Positions 1 through 7,871 are shown, numbered from the stretch's first letter. The stretch: DNA of 8,411 bases from an uncultured Clostridia bacterium (GCA_947307505.1 CAMZJG010000035.1:1-8411); one strand, 5' to 3'. The notes: generated by a model from the letters alone, not told the origin. Numbers and translations are program-made.

Positions 1-1496
1 TGGGGGATTTCGGCGTCGCCTACAATATCTATGCCCTGCTGCTGACCCTCTCCACCGCGGGCCTGCCCGTGGCCCTGAGCCGCATGGTCTCCGAGGCGGA
101 CGCCCTGGGGCGGCGGAACCAGGTCCGGCGCACCTTCGTGGTGGCCCGTGCGGCTTTCTTCGTCCTGGGCATGATCAGCACGCTCTTTATGCTGATCTTC
201 AGCCGGTATCTGGCGGACTTCATGGGTTCCCCGGAGGCAGAGGCCGCCATTTCCACCCTGGCCCCGGCTCTGGTCTGCGTGTGCCTTATGTCCGCCTACC
301 GGGGCTATACTCAGGGACTGGGAAACATGGTGCCCACCAGCGTCTCCCAGATCATCGAGACCCTGTGCAAGGTGGTATTCGGTCTCTCCGCCGCCTGGAT
401 CCTCATCCGGCGGGGGTACAGCGGCAGCGTCGGCGCGGCGGGGGGCATCTTCGGCGTCACCGTAGGCACGGTGCTGGGTCTGGTGTATATCGTTCCCGCC
501 ACCCTGCGGCTGGATCGGAAACACCGCCAGCCCAGCCCCAGTCCGGATGTGCCCGAAAGCCGCGGCGAGACCCTGAAAAAGCTCATCCTCATCGGCGTGC
601 CCATCATCATCGGCTCCTGCGTGCTGAACCTGGTGGCCATGGTGGACACCAAGATGATCTTCGGCCGCCTCCAGAGCGCCCTGGGCTATTCCTACGAGAC
701 GGCCCGCTCCCTCTACGGGACCTATTTCAACAGCCAGACCCTCTATAACCTGCCCTCCGCCTTTGCGGTACCCATGGTCACCAGCGCCATCCCCGCCATC
801 GCGGCCTATCTGGCCGAGCGGAAGACCCGGGACGCCGCCCAGGTGCTGGGGGCCTCCCTGAAGCTCATGAACCTGCTGGCCATGCCCATGGCCGTAGGCA
901 TGGGCGTGCTGGCGGCGCCCCTCATGGGCGGGCTCTACGGCGATACGGATCCCGCTGCAGGGGCCATTCTTTCGGTGCTCAGCGCCGCAGGTTACGGGGT
1001 CTGCATCATGATGGTGACCAACGCCATCCTCCAGGCCTACGGCCATGAACGCCTGCCCATCCTCACCATCGCGGCGGGCGGCGTCTGCAAGATCGCGGTG
1101 AACTACGTCCTGCTGGGCAACCCGTCGGTGAATATTGTGGGAGCTGCCGTGGGCAACGTAGCCTGTTATCTGGTCATCAGCCTGCTGAATCTGATCCTCA
1201 TCCGCCGGAAAGCGCAGGACTGCCCGAAGCTGATCCCCCTGTTCCTGCGTCCACTGATCGCCTCCCTCCTGATGGGCTGCTGCGCCTGGGGCGCATACGT
1301 GCTGCTGCGCAGCGTCTTCCGCTCCATGGACATCTTCCAGAGCGGGCGGATGCTTTTCCTGGCCCCGGCGGTCCTGGCGGTGGTGGTGGGCGTTGTGCTG
1401 TACCTCGTGTTCGTGGTCCTCTTCCGGGCTATCACCCGGGAGGAGCTGGAGCTGGTACCCAAGGGGGATAAACTGGCCAGGCTTCTGCGGCTGTAA
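1..1496 (+). CDS. SpoVB/YabM/MurJ-like MOP-superfamily lipid-linked polysaccharide flippase, 5' partial
   Basis: The reading frame is open from base 3 to the TAA at 1494-1496, giving 497 visible residues; the gene starts upstream of the window. The first visible residues (GDFGVAYNIYALLLTLSTAG, then LPVALSRMVSEAD) match the end of TM1 and TM2 of the SpoVB/YabM/MurJ branch of the MOP exporter superfamily. Members are usually about 530-550 residues, so roughly 35-50 N-terminal residues are missing. The rest is a polytopic membrane protein: many hydrophobic segments split by a short polar cytoplasmic loop (about residues 173-190 of the visible part, rich in R, P and S) that separates two halves. 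Family members flip lipid-linked glycans such as lipid II across the cytoplasmic membrane, or act in spore cortex formation. The sequence alone does not decide which substrate applies here. A GTG at 69 could be read as a start but lies inside conserved family sequence, so it is not the true one. rqcP follows after 26 bp, as yabO lies close to yabM in Bacillus. Confidence 0.9.
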   Translation, partial: GDFGVAYNIYALLLTLSTAGLPVALSRMVSEADALGRRNQVRRTFVVARAAFFVLGMISTLFMLIFSRYLADFMGSPEAEAAISTLAPALVCVCLMSAYRGYTQGLGNMVPTSVSQIIETLCKVVFGLSAAWILIRRGYSGSVGAAGGIFGVTVGTVLGLVYIVPATLRLDRKHRQPSPSPDVPESRGETLKKLILIGVPIIIGSCVLNLVAMVDTKMIFGRLQSALGYSYETARSLYGTYFNSQTLYNLPSAFAVPMVTSAIPAIAAYLAERKTRDAAQVLGASLKLMNLLAMPMAVGMGVLAAPLMGGLYGDTDPAAGAILSVLSAAGYGVCIMMVTNAILQAYGHERLPILTIAAGGVCKIAVNYVLLGNPSVNIVGAAVGNVACYLVISLLNLILIRRKAQDCPKLIPLFLRPLIASLLMGCCAWGAYVLLRSVFRSMDIFQSGRMLFLAPAVLAVVVGVVLYLVFVVLFRAITREELELVPKGDKLARLLRL

Positions 1497-1510
1497 GCGT
1501 TTCTTTCGCA

Positions 1511-1516
1511 AAGGAG
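1511..1516 (+). promoter_or_regulatory. Ribosome binding site of rqcP
   Basis: AAGGAG lies 6 nt before the ATG at 1523, in the short gap after the flippase stop codon. It fixes the rqcP start and gives the small gene its own translation initiation within the shared transcript. Confidence 0.8.
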
Positions 1517-1522
1517 TTAAAA

Positions 1523-1765
1523 ATGAGATTGGATAAATATCTGAAGGTCTCCCGCCTCATCAAACGCAGGACCGTGGCAAACGAAGCCTGCGACAATGAG
1601 CGGGTCATGGTGAACGGCAAGCCCGCCCGTGCCTCCTACGCCGTGAAGCCCGGGGATATCCTGGAGCTGCGCTTCGGAGAACGGATCCTCCGGGTGGAAG
1701 TGGTGAGCGTGGCGGAGCACGCGGGAAAGGACGAGGCCGCCGCCATGTACCGGGAGCTTCGGTGA
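1523..1765 (+). CDS. rqcP: RqcP (YabO/Hsp15-like) S4-domain ribosome quality-control factor
   Basis: This 80-residue protein is an almost bare S4 RNA-binding domain. It starts MRLDKYLKVSRLIKRRTVAN and contains VMVNGKPA and the VKPGDILELRFG segment typical of the fold. It closely resembles Bacillus subtilis RqcP/YabO (86 residues) in length, start and the C-terminal EAAAMY pattern. RqcP works with RqcH on stalled large ribosomal subunits. It binds near the P-site tRNA and helix 69 and supports processive alanine tailing of the nascent chain. R2, D4 and the R15-R16 pair, in the region reported as important for function, are all present. The ATG at 1523 has a good ribosome binding site 6 nt upstream. 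The gene is 26 bp after the flippase and 1 bp before the MATE gene, so all three are probably on one transcript. An Hsp15-type role is the alternative name for the same fold, but the neighbouring flippase favours the Gram-positive RqcP assignment. Confidence 0.9.
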   Translation: MRLDKYLKVSRLIKRRTVANEACDNERVMVNGKPARASYAVKPGDILELRFGERILRVEVVSVAEHAGKDEAAAMYRELR

Positions 1766-1766
1766 C

Positions 1767-3161
1767 ATGCAGACAAAGCGCAGACTGATCGGGGATCGGG
1801 CGTTTTATGCCATGGTCCTGTCGGTGGCCGTGCCCATCATGGTGCAGCATGGCATCACCAGCTTTGTGAACCTGCTGGACAACGTCATGGTAGGCCGGGT
1901 GGGCACGGAGGAGATGTCCGGCGTGGCTATCGCAAACCAGCTCATCATGATCTTCGAGCTTGGGATCTTCGGCGGACTCTCCGGGGCAGGCATCTTCGCC
2001 GCCCAGTATTTCGGCAGCGGGAATCTGGAGGGGGTGCGCAACGCCTTCCGGATCAAGCTGTATATTGGGCTTTTCGTGTGTCTCGCAGCCATCGCTGTGT
2101 TCCTCTTCTTCGGCCGGGACCTGGTGATGCTCTTCCTCCAGGGGGAGGCGGACGTGGGAGATCCGGAGACCACGGCGGGACATGCCCTGGGCTATCTTCG
2201 GATCATGCTTCTGGGCTTTATCCCCTTCATGCTGGCCCAGGTGTATGCCAGCACTTTGAAGGAATGCGGGGAGACCCTGCTCCCCATGAAGGCTGCGGTG
2301 GCGGCGGTATTCACCAACCTGGTGCTGAACTACATCCTGATCTTCGGCAAGCTGGGCTTCCCTGCCATGGGCGGCCTGGGCGCGGCGGCGGCCACGGTGG
2401 TCTCCCGCTTCGTGGAACTGGGCATCGTGCTCATCGGCGCCCACCGGCACTTCGACCGGTACGCTTTTATGCAGAAGCTGTACCGCACCCTGCTGGTCCC
2501 CGCTCCCCTGCTCCGCAGCGTGCTGGTAAAGGGGCTTCCCCTCCTGGCAAACGAGCTGCTCTGGTCCGGGAGCATGGCGGTGCTGAGCCAGTGCTATTCC
2601 CTCCGGGGCCTGAGCGTGGTGGCAGCCATGAATATCACCACCACCGTGACGAACCTGTTCAGCGTGGTGATGATGGCCATGGGCAATGCCGTCGCCATCA
2701 TCGTGGGCCAGCAGCTGGGCTCCGGGGATCTGGAGCGGGCGAAGGACACGGACCGGAAGCTGATCTTCTTTTCCTTCTGCCTCACGATCCTCATCGGCGC
2801 CATTCTCTCCCTGCTGAGTTCCTATATCCCCCGGATCTACAAAACGGAGGCCGCGGTGCAGGAGCTGGCCTATCTGCTGATCCTGTGCGCCGCCCTGACC
2901 ATGCCCATCGATTCCCTGGCGGTGACGGGTTATTTCACCATCCGCAGCGGAGGCAAAACTCTCATCACCTTCCTGTTCGACAGCGCCTATTCCTGGGTCA
3001 TCACCATTCCCCTGGCCTGGTGTCTGGTGCATTTCACGAACCTGCCCATCGTACCCCTGTACTTCATCGTCCGCTTCTCCGGCATCATCAAAAGCGGGCT
3101 GGGCCTTGTGCTGGTGCACAAGGGGATCTGGTGCCAGAATATCGTGGCGGAAGCCAAGTGA
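1767..3161 (+). CDS. MATE family efflux transporter
   Basis: This 464-residue polytopic membrane protein has the usual length (about 450) and the twelve-helix, two-half layout of MATE cation/drug antiporters. The internal duplication is visible: AAQYFGSGNLE at about residues 79-88 in the N-half matches VGQQLGSGDLERAK at about 313-326 in the C-half, the conserved loop after the second helix of each half. DNVMVGRVG (from D38) at the end of the first helix is another family hallmark. Such proteins export organic cations, toxic metabolites or drugs using a Na+ or H+ gradient; the substrate cannot be read from sequence. The ATG at 1767 begins 1 bp after the rqcP stop, so translation is probably coupled; a weak GGGAGC at 1752-1757 inside rqcP could serve as the ribosome binding site. 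The gene is the last of the + strand block and ends at the convergent gap. It belongs to the same MOP superfamily as the upstream flippase but a different branch. Confidence 0.93.
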   Translation: MQTKRRLIGDRAFYAMVLSVAVPIMVQHGITSFVNLLDNVMVGRVGTEEMSGVAIANQLIMIFELGIFGGLSGAGIFAAQYFGSGNLEGVRNAFRIKLYIGLFVCLAAIAVFLFFGRDLVMLFLQGEADVGDPETTAGHALGYLRIMLLGFIPFMLAQVYASTLKECGETLLPMKAAVAAVFTNLVLNYILIFGKLGFPAMGGLGAAAATVVSRFVELGIVLIGAHRHFDRYAFMQKLYRTLLVPAPLLRSVLVKGLPLLANELLWSGSMAVLSQCYSLRGLSVVAAMNITTTVTNLFSVVMMAMGNAVAIIVGQQLGSGDLERAKDTDRKLIFFSFCLTILIGAILSLLSSYIPRIYKTEAAVQELAYLLILCAALTMPIDSLAVTGYFTIRSGGKTLITFLFDSAYSWVITIPLAWCLVHFTNLPIVPLYFIVRFSGIIKSGLGLVLVHKGIWCQNIVAEAK

Positions 3162-3168
3162 CCGGAGG

Positions 3169-3200
3169 TTATCCACAAAATCATCCCCAGGTTGTCCACA
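3169..3200 (+). promoter_or_regulatory. Cluster of three DnaA-box-like 9-mers
   Basis: TTATCCACA at 3169-3177 is a perfect match to the bacterial DnaA box (TTATNCACA). TTGTCCACA at 3192-3200 differs at one position, and TCATCCCCA at 3181-3189 at two. All three point the same way and are spaced 12 and 11 bp apart (start to start), about one helical turn, so bound DnaA protomers could lie on one face of the DNA. The cluster begins 8 bp after the MATE stop codon. That it binds DnaA is inference; the motif matches are seen directly. Confidence 0.5.
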
Positions 3201-3307
3201 TTTCGTGCTCCTCTTATCTGCTGTTCTTTTTTCCTTTCCGTTCCTTTGCTTTCCTTTTGATTGGATCCTTCTTTTTTCTTTTCGCTTGTTTTTGTTTCTT
3301 CTCTTTT
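3201..3307 (+). other. Pyrimidine-rich, nearly A-free tract
   Basis: By hand count these 107 nt hold about 66 T, 26 C, 12 G and only 3 A on the + strand, so about 86% pyrimidine. The tract sits between the DnaA-box-like sites and the decamer repeats. It could act as an easily melted element. Alternatively, in read-through RNA from the MATE gene, it could be an unstructured C-over-G region of the kind Rho uses. It is not a normal intrinsic terminator because no GC-rich hairpin precedes it. Confidence 0.6.
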
Positions 3308-3310
3308 AGG

Positions 3311-3409
3311 GACAAGTCGTCACAAGTTGTCACAAGTTGATCCAAGTTGACCCAAGTTGACACAGGTCGTCCCAAGTGGATCCAGGTCGTGCATGTCGTC
3401 ACGAGTCGC
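3311..3409 (+). repeat. Degenerate 10-bp tandem repeat array, 8-10 copies
   Basis: Eight consecutive 10-bp units with no insertion or deletion start at 3311: GACAAGTCGT, CACAAGTTGT, CACAAGTTGA, TCCAAGTTGA, CCCAAGTTGA, CACAGGTCGT, CCCAAGTGGA and TCCAGGTCGT. A 9-nt unit (GCATGTCGT, 3391-3399) and a further diverged one (CACGAGTCGC, 3400-3409) follow. The consensus is about NMCAAGTYGW. Units vary mostly at positions 1, 2, 8 and 10, while positions 3-7 (CAAGT or CAGGT) are kept in the first eight. The 10-bp period is not a multiple of 3, which argues against a coding repeat, and is close to the DNA helical pitch. Confidence 0.85.
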
Positions 3410-3490
3410 CGCCGCCGAGGGCGGCTTTCGATCCAGGGGCTCATACATTCTCCGGAGGACGGTGATCCGCCCGAAAACCCGAAATATGAC

Positions 3491-3525
3491 TGCTGCGCGG
3501 GCATTATAACCCGCGCAGCATTTTT
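3491..3525 (+). terminator. Intrinsic terminator of the flippase-rqcP-MATE block, possibly bidirectional
   Basis: TGCTGCGCGGG (3491-3501) pairs perfectly with CCCGCGCAGCA (3510-3520) around an 8-nt loop (CATTATAA), followed by TTTTT at 3521-3525. This is a strong Rho-independent terminator for + strand transcripts, about 330 nt beyond the MATE stop. It lies 30 bp past the stop of the convergent oxidoreductase gene. Read on the - strand, the hairpin is followed by a mixed ATATTTC stretch, so it may also end the - strand transcript, less efficiently. Confidence 0.85.
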
Positions 3526-3555
3526 GCGTCTTGTTTTCTTTTTTATCTTAGACCT

Positions 3556-5592
3556 TCAGATCGCATAGGCGATCTCGTAGGCTTCCCAGATGACGCTCAT
3601 CAGGTTCCCCACTTTGCGGGCGTCCCCCAGAACGTGGATCTTCGGGTCCTCCTCCCCTGCCAGGGGCGCGGGCACGTAGCCCACGGAGAGGATGACGCTG
3701 TCCGCCGGGATGGCAAAGGTCTTGCCCGCTTCGTCCTTCACCAGGACCTCTCCCGCCTTGATCTCCTGGAGAGCGGTGGATACATGAACGGGGATCTCAT
3801 AATACCGGATGATCTCCCGGAGCATGTTGGAGTTGGCGGCGCTGAGGCCCATGATTTTGAGGATATCGTCCTGCATCTCCACGATGACGGGCTTCTTCCC
3901 CTTCAGGGCCAGGTCGTAGGCGATCTCGCAGCCGGTGAGGCCGCCGCCGATGATGACGACCTTCTCCCCCACGGGTTTATTTCCCAGGAGATAATCCACC
4001 GCCTCCACGGCATTGGGGCCGTCGAAGCCGGGAACGGGAAGCTTCCGGGGTTGAGAACCGGTGGCGACGATGATCTCCTCCGCGTCCATGGTCTTCAGGT
4101 CCTCCGGGGTCACGGCGGTATTCATCCGGATCTCCACCGGCAGCTTCTTCAGCTGGCGGACGTACCAGGCGATGAGCTCCTTATCCTTCTCCTTGAAATC
4201 CGGCGCTGCGGCAGCCCGGAACACACCGCCCAGCTCGCCGCCCTTCTCATACAGGGTGACGGCATGGCCGCGCAGAGCCAGGAGACGGGCGGCCTCCATG
4301 CCGCCGATGCCGCCGCCGACAACGGCGACCTTCTTTTTCTTCTCCGCAGGCTTCAGCTCCAGCTCCTTCTCCCGGAAGGTGACCGGGTTCAGGGCGCAGC
4401 GGCCCATGCCGCCGTTCCTGGGCATCCCGCAGGAGAGGCCCTTGTACCGGGTGATGGGGAAGCAGCCGTTATGGCAGGCGATGCAGGGGCGGATGTCCTC
4501 CAGATCCCCGGCCCGGACCTTATCGCACCAGTCCGGATCGCACAGGAGCTGCCGGGCGATGCCTACGCCGTCTACCTTGCCGCTGGATACGGCGTCCGCC
4601 GCGATATCCGGATCGTTCATGCGCCCCGCGCAGATCACGGGGATATCCACGAACTGCTTCAGGTAGGACACCTCCGGCAGATTGCAGGCCATGGGCATAT
4701 ACATGGGGGGATGGGCCCAGAACCAGGAGTCGTAGGAGCCGTTGTCCGCATTCAGCATATCCGCGCCGGCCTCCTGCAGGATCCGGGCAGCGGCGGGACT
4801 CTCCTCCATGCTGCGGCCGAACTCCGTATAGGCTTCCCCCGGCAGGGCGGCCTGGTTGAAGCCCCGGATCTTGCTGGCCACGCTGTACCGCACGGAGACG
4901 GGGTAATCCTTGCCGCAGAGCTTCTTGATCTCCCGGATGATGTCCGTGCAGAAACGAAGGCGGTTCTCCAGGCTGCCGCCGTACTCGTCGGTACGGTGGT
5001 TCATGTTGGCCATGGAGAACTGGTCCAGAAGGTAGCCCTCATGGACGGCATGGATCTCCACTCCGTCGATGCCCGCCTCCTGGCAGAGGGCGGCGGCTTT
5101 TGCGTAGGCCTGGATGGTCTCCTTGATCTCCTCAATGGTGAGTGCCCTGTGCTTCAGGGTCGGTTCCCAGACGTTGGGCATCCCGTCGCTGGGGGCGACC
5201 AGCATCTGCTTCCGGATCTCCTCGGGCATTTTATCCATGCCCGGAAATACCATCTGGGAACGGCCGAAGCTGGTACCCAGCTGGAAGAAGAATTTGGAGC
5301 CGTAGGCGTGGATATCGTCCATGAGCCGCTTCATGGGGCCCAGGAACAGGTCCCGCTCCTCATAGAGCCAGCGGTGTCCCTTGCCCGCGGAGCCCACGTT
5401 CGCCACGCCGGGGATCATGAGGCCCACATTGGCCTTGGCCCGGGCAATATAATAGTCCCGGTGGCCCTCGCTGAACTTGCCTTCAAAGCCGATGGGGTTG
5501 GTTCCCCCCATGGCGCACAGGACGATCCGGTTTTTCAGGGTGACGCCCCCCACCTTCAGCGGGGTGAACAGCGCCTCGTAATTCTTTGACAT
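3556..5592 (-). CDS. Old yellow enzyme/2-enoate reductase-type FMN/4Fe-4S/FAD oxidoreductase
   Basis: The protein has 678 residues with the three-part layout of 2,4-dienoyl-CoA reductase (FadH), enoate reductase and the bile-acid BaiCD/BaiH enzymes. Residues 1-365 form an FMN-binding TIM barrel with the active-site stretch EIHAVHEGYLLDQF (179-192, including H181 and H184) and NHRTDEYGGSLENRLRF (198-214). Cysteines C370, C373, C377 and then C388 or C399 form a 4Fe-4S site. Two dinucleotide-binding motifs follow: GGGIGG (426-431, FAD) and GGGLTG (549-554, NAD(P)H), and LGDARKVGN (655-663) lies near the end. Such enzymes reduce activated C=C bonds in the cytoplasm with electrons from NAD(P)H; the substrate here is unknown. 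The ATG at 5592 is chosen because GGAGGA lies 6 nt upstream and MSKNYEALFTPLKVGG is the family's normal start. An in-frame ATG at 5625 adds 11 unrelated residues. The gene follows the GH51 gene by 29 bp and is last in its operon. There is no signal peptide. Confidence 0.93.
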   Translation of the reverse strand: MSKNYEALFTPLKVGGVTLKNRIVLCAMGGTNPIGFEGKFSEGHRDYYIARAKANVGLMIPGVANVGSAGKGHRWLYEERDLFLGPMKRLMDDIHAYGSKFFFQLGTSFGRSQMVFPGMDKMPEEIRKQMLVAPSDGMPNVWEPTLKHRALTIEEIKETIQAYAKAAALCQEAGIDGVEIHAVHEGYLLDQFSMANMNHRTDEYGGSLENRLRFCTDIIREIKKLCGKDYPVSVRYSVASKIRGFNQAALPGEAYTEFGRSMEESPAAARILQEAGADMLNADNGSYDSWFWAHPPMYMPMACNLPEVSYLKQFVDIPVICAGRMNDPDIAADAVSSGKVDGVGIARQLLCDPDWCDKVRAGDLEDIRPCIACHNGCFPITRYKGLSCGMPRNGGMGRCALNPVTFREKELELKPAEKKKKVAVVGGGIGGMEAARLLALRGHAVTLYEKGGELGGVFRAAAAPDFKEKDKELIAWYVRQLKKLPVEIRMNTAVTPEDLKTMDAEEIIVATGSQPRKLPVPGFDGPNAVEAVDYLLGNKPVGEKVVIIGGGLTGCEIAYDLALKGKKPVIVEMQDDILKIMGLSAANSNMLREIIRYYEIPVHVSTALQEIKAGEVLVKDEAGKTFAIPADSVILSVGYVPAPLAGEEDPKIHVLGDARKVGNLMSVIWEAYEIAYAI

Positions 5593-5598
5593 GCTCTT

Positions 5599-5604
5599 TC
5601 CTCC
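5599..5604 (-). promoter_or_regulatory. Ribosome binding site deciding the oxidoreductase start
   Basis: Read on the - strand, GGAGGA lies 6 nt before the ATG at 5592, in the gap after the arabinofuranosidase stop. It favours 5592 over the upstream in-frame ATG at 5625, which overlaps the arabinofuranosidase stop codon as ATGA. Confidence 0.8.
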
Positions 5605-5621
5605 AAATATGTTGAATGGGA

Positions 5622-7097
<1,476 letters not shown>

Positions 7098-7115
7098 TCA
7101 TCCTCCCGTGTATGT

Positions 7116-7811
7116 TTATTCGTTATTCTTGTCCTTAGCCGGTCCTGCCGTCAGCACCCGGAGCCGTCCCTCCGCCACGGAGAAGCGCAGCTCCAGTCCG
7201 GCGAAGGCAAAACCGTAGATCCGCGCCGGGTCCTCCTGATAGGCCGGACGGGGATCCATGGCCAGAACGCCCCGCAGGGCAGCGCGTTTCTCCTCCGGCA
7301 CCCGTTCCAGAAGTTCCGGGGGAAAATCCACCTCCAGAGGCTTCCAGGCCACCTCATCCGTGAAGCCGCCCGCGGCATCCGGGTAACTGTCCGCATAGGG
7401 CACATAGGGCTTGATATCGTAAACCGGCGTGCCGTCCACCAGGTCCGCGCCTCCCAGCAGGAGAAGCGGTCCCCGGTCCGGATCCTGCTTCACCTCCAGG
7501 AGCCGGACGCAGCTCAGCCCCAGAGGATTGGGGCGGAAGGGAGACCGGCTGGCAAAGACCCCAACCCGCTTGTTGCCCCCCAGGCGAGGGGGACGGACGG
7601 TGGGGCTCCAGCCCCGGTCCGCATTTTCGGAGAACTGCCAGATGAGCCAGATATGGCTGTACGCCTCCAGGCCACGCACCGCCTCCGGGCTGCGGAATCC
7701 CGGTTCGAACTCCAGCACCGCCGCCAGCTCCGGCACCAGGCCGCTCTGCCGTGGGACGCCGAACTTGCTGCCGAAATCCGTATGGACCCGGGCAATGGGA
7801 CGCAGCTCCAT
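7116..7811 (-). CDS. trmO: TrmO (TsaA/YaeB family) tRNA t6A37 N6-methyltransferase
   Basis: This 231-residue protein is about the length of E. coli TrmO (about 235). Family signatures are clear: VHTDFGSKFGVPRQSGL (9-25), AYSHIWLIWQF (50-60), RLGGNKRVGVFASRSPFRPN (76-95) followed by PLGLS, DLVDGTPVYDIKPYVPYADS (123-142), and the C-terminal DPRPAYQ (186-192). TrmO uses S-adenosylmethionine to methylate the N6 of threonylcarbamoyladenosine at position 37 of certain tRNAs, tuning decoding of ACN threonine codons. The ATG at 7811 is chosen because AGGAGG lies 7 nt upstream and MELRPIARVHTDF is a normal family start. A longer in-frame ATG at 7907 would begin upstream of the predicted promoter and add 32 residues with no family likeness. 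The gene is first of a probable three-gene - strand operon and is divergent from argG. Confidence 0.93.
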   Translation of the reverse strand: MELRPIARVHTDFGSKFGVPRQSGLVPELAAVLEFEPGFRSPEAVRGLEAYSHIWLIWQFSENADRGWSPTVRPPRLGGNKRVGVFASRSPFRPNPLGLSCVRLLEVKQDPDRGPLLLLGGADLVDGTPVYDIKPYVPYADSYPDAAGGFTDEVAWKPLEVDFPPELLERVPEEKRAALRGVLAMDPRPAYQEDPARIYGFAFAGLELRFSVAEGRLRVLTAGPAKDKNNE

Positions 7812-7818
7812 GCTCCCG

Positions 7819-7824
7819 CCTCCT
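7819..7824 (-). promoter_or_regulatory. Ribosome binding site deciding the trmO start
   Basis: Read on the - strand, AGGAGG lies 7 nt before the ATG at 7811. It is a full Shine-Dalgarno match and rules in favour of this start over the upstream ATG at 7907. Confidence 0.85.
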
Positions 7825-7842
7825 GTTTCTGCACGATAATTT

Positions 7843-7871
7843 ACTTTATCACAGGGAAAAGGAATTGGCAA
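7843..7871 (-). promoter_or_regulatory. Putative sigma-A promoter of the trmO-arabinofuranosidase-oxidoreductase operon
   Basis: On the - strand, TTGCCA (7871-7866; 5 of 6 to the -35 consensus) is 17 bp from TAAAGT (7848-7843; 4 of 6 to the -10 consensus). Transcription would start near 7836, leaving a leader of about 25 nt that holds the AGGAGG site. The two following genes have no room for a promoter in their 21- and 29-bp gaps, so this one probably serves all three. Confidence 0.55.

Larger units (their letters stand above)
3162..3555. other. 394-bp convergent intergenic region with DnaA-box-like sites, pyrimidine tract, decamer repeats and terminator
   Basis: No convincing gene lies here. 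The order of elements is: three DnaA-box-like 9-mers (3169-3200), a 107-nt pyrimidine tract (3201-3307), 10-bp tandem repeats (3311-3409), a small GC-rich dyad (GCCGCC-GAG-GGCGGC, 3411-3425) and a strong intrinsic terminator (3491-3525). Base composition in 3201-3310 is sharply unlike the GC-rich genes on both sides. Both flanking genes are transcribed into the region. Together the parts resemble an origin or DnaA-binding locus, but a non-replicative explanation, such as a Rho-type termination region with a decayed minisatellite, remains open. Confidence 0.6.

Noticed and set aside
1605..3176. A 523-codon open frame on the - strand opposite rqcP and the MATE gene
   Set aside because: The Q, H, G and E-rich translation has no domain, and it overlaps two recognised genes; a shadow of GC-rich coding sequence.
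3311..3409. CRISPR array or plasmid-type iterons
   Set aside because: A 10-bp direct period with no spacers excludes CRISPR. Iterons are usually about 17-22 bp and sit beside a rep gene, which is absent here.
3411..3430. GCCGCC-GAG-GGCGGC hairpin followed by TTTC as a second terminator
   Set aside because: Only a 6-bp stem with a 3-nt loop and three T residues; much weaker than the terminator at 3491 and possibly a chance product of GC-rich sequence.
3214..3504. A 96-codon - strand frame in the convergent gap with a Lys/Arg-rich C-terminus
   Set aside because: Its start codon lies in the loop of the intrinsic terminator and has no ribosome binding site. The basic tail is just the complement of the pyrimidine tract and the middle part is the decamer repeat.
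3162..3555. Replication terminus (dif) site, suggested by the converging genes
   Set aside because: I could not find a 28-bp XerCD-type dif sequence in the gap.
3347..3568. A 73-codon + strand frame starting in the repeats
   Set aside because: TTG start without a ribosome binding site, runs through the terminator hairpin and into the end of the convergent gene.
3634..5589. A 651-codon open frame on the + strand opposite the oxidoreductase
   Set aside because: The same composition artefact: H, G, D and L-rich translation with no family likeness, fully overlapped by a well-supported gene.
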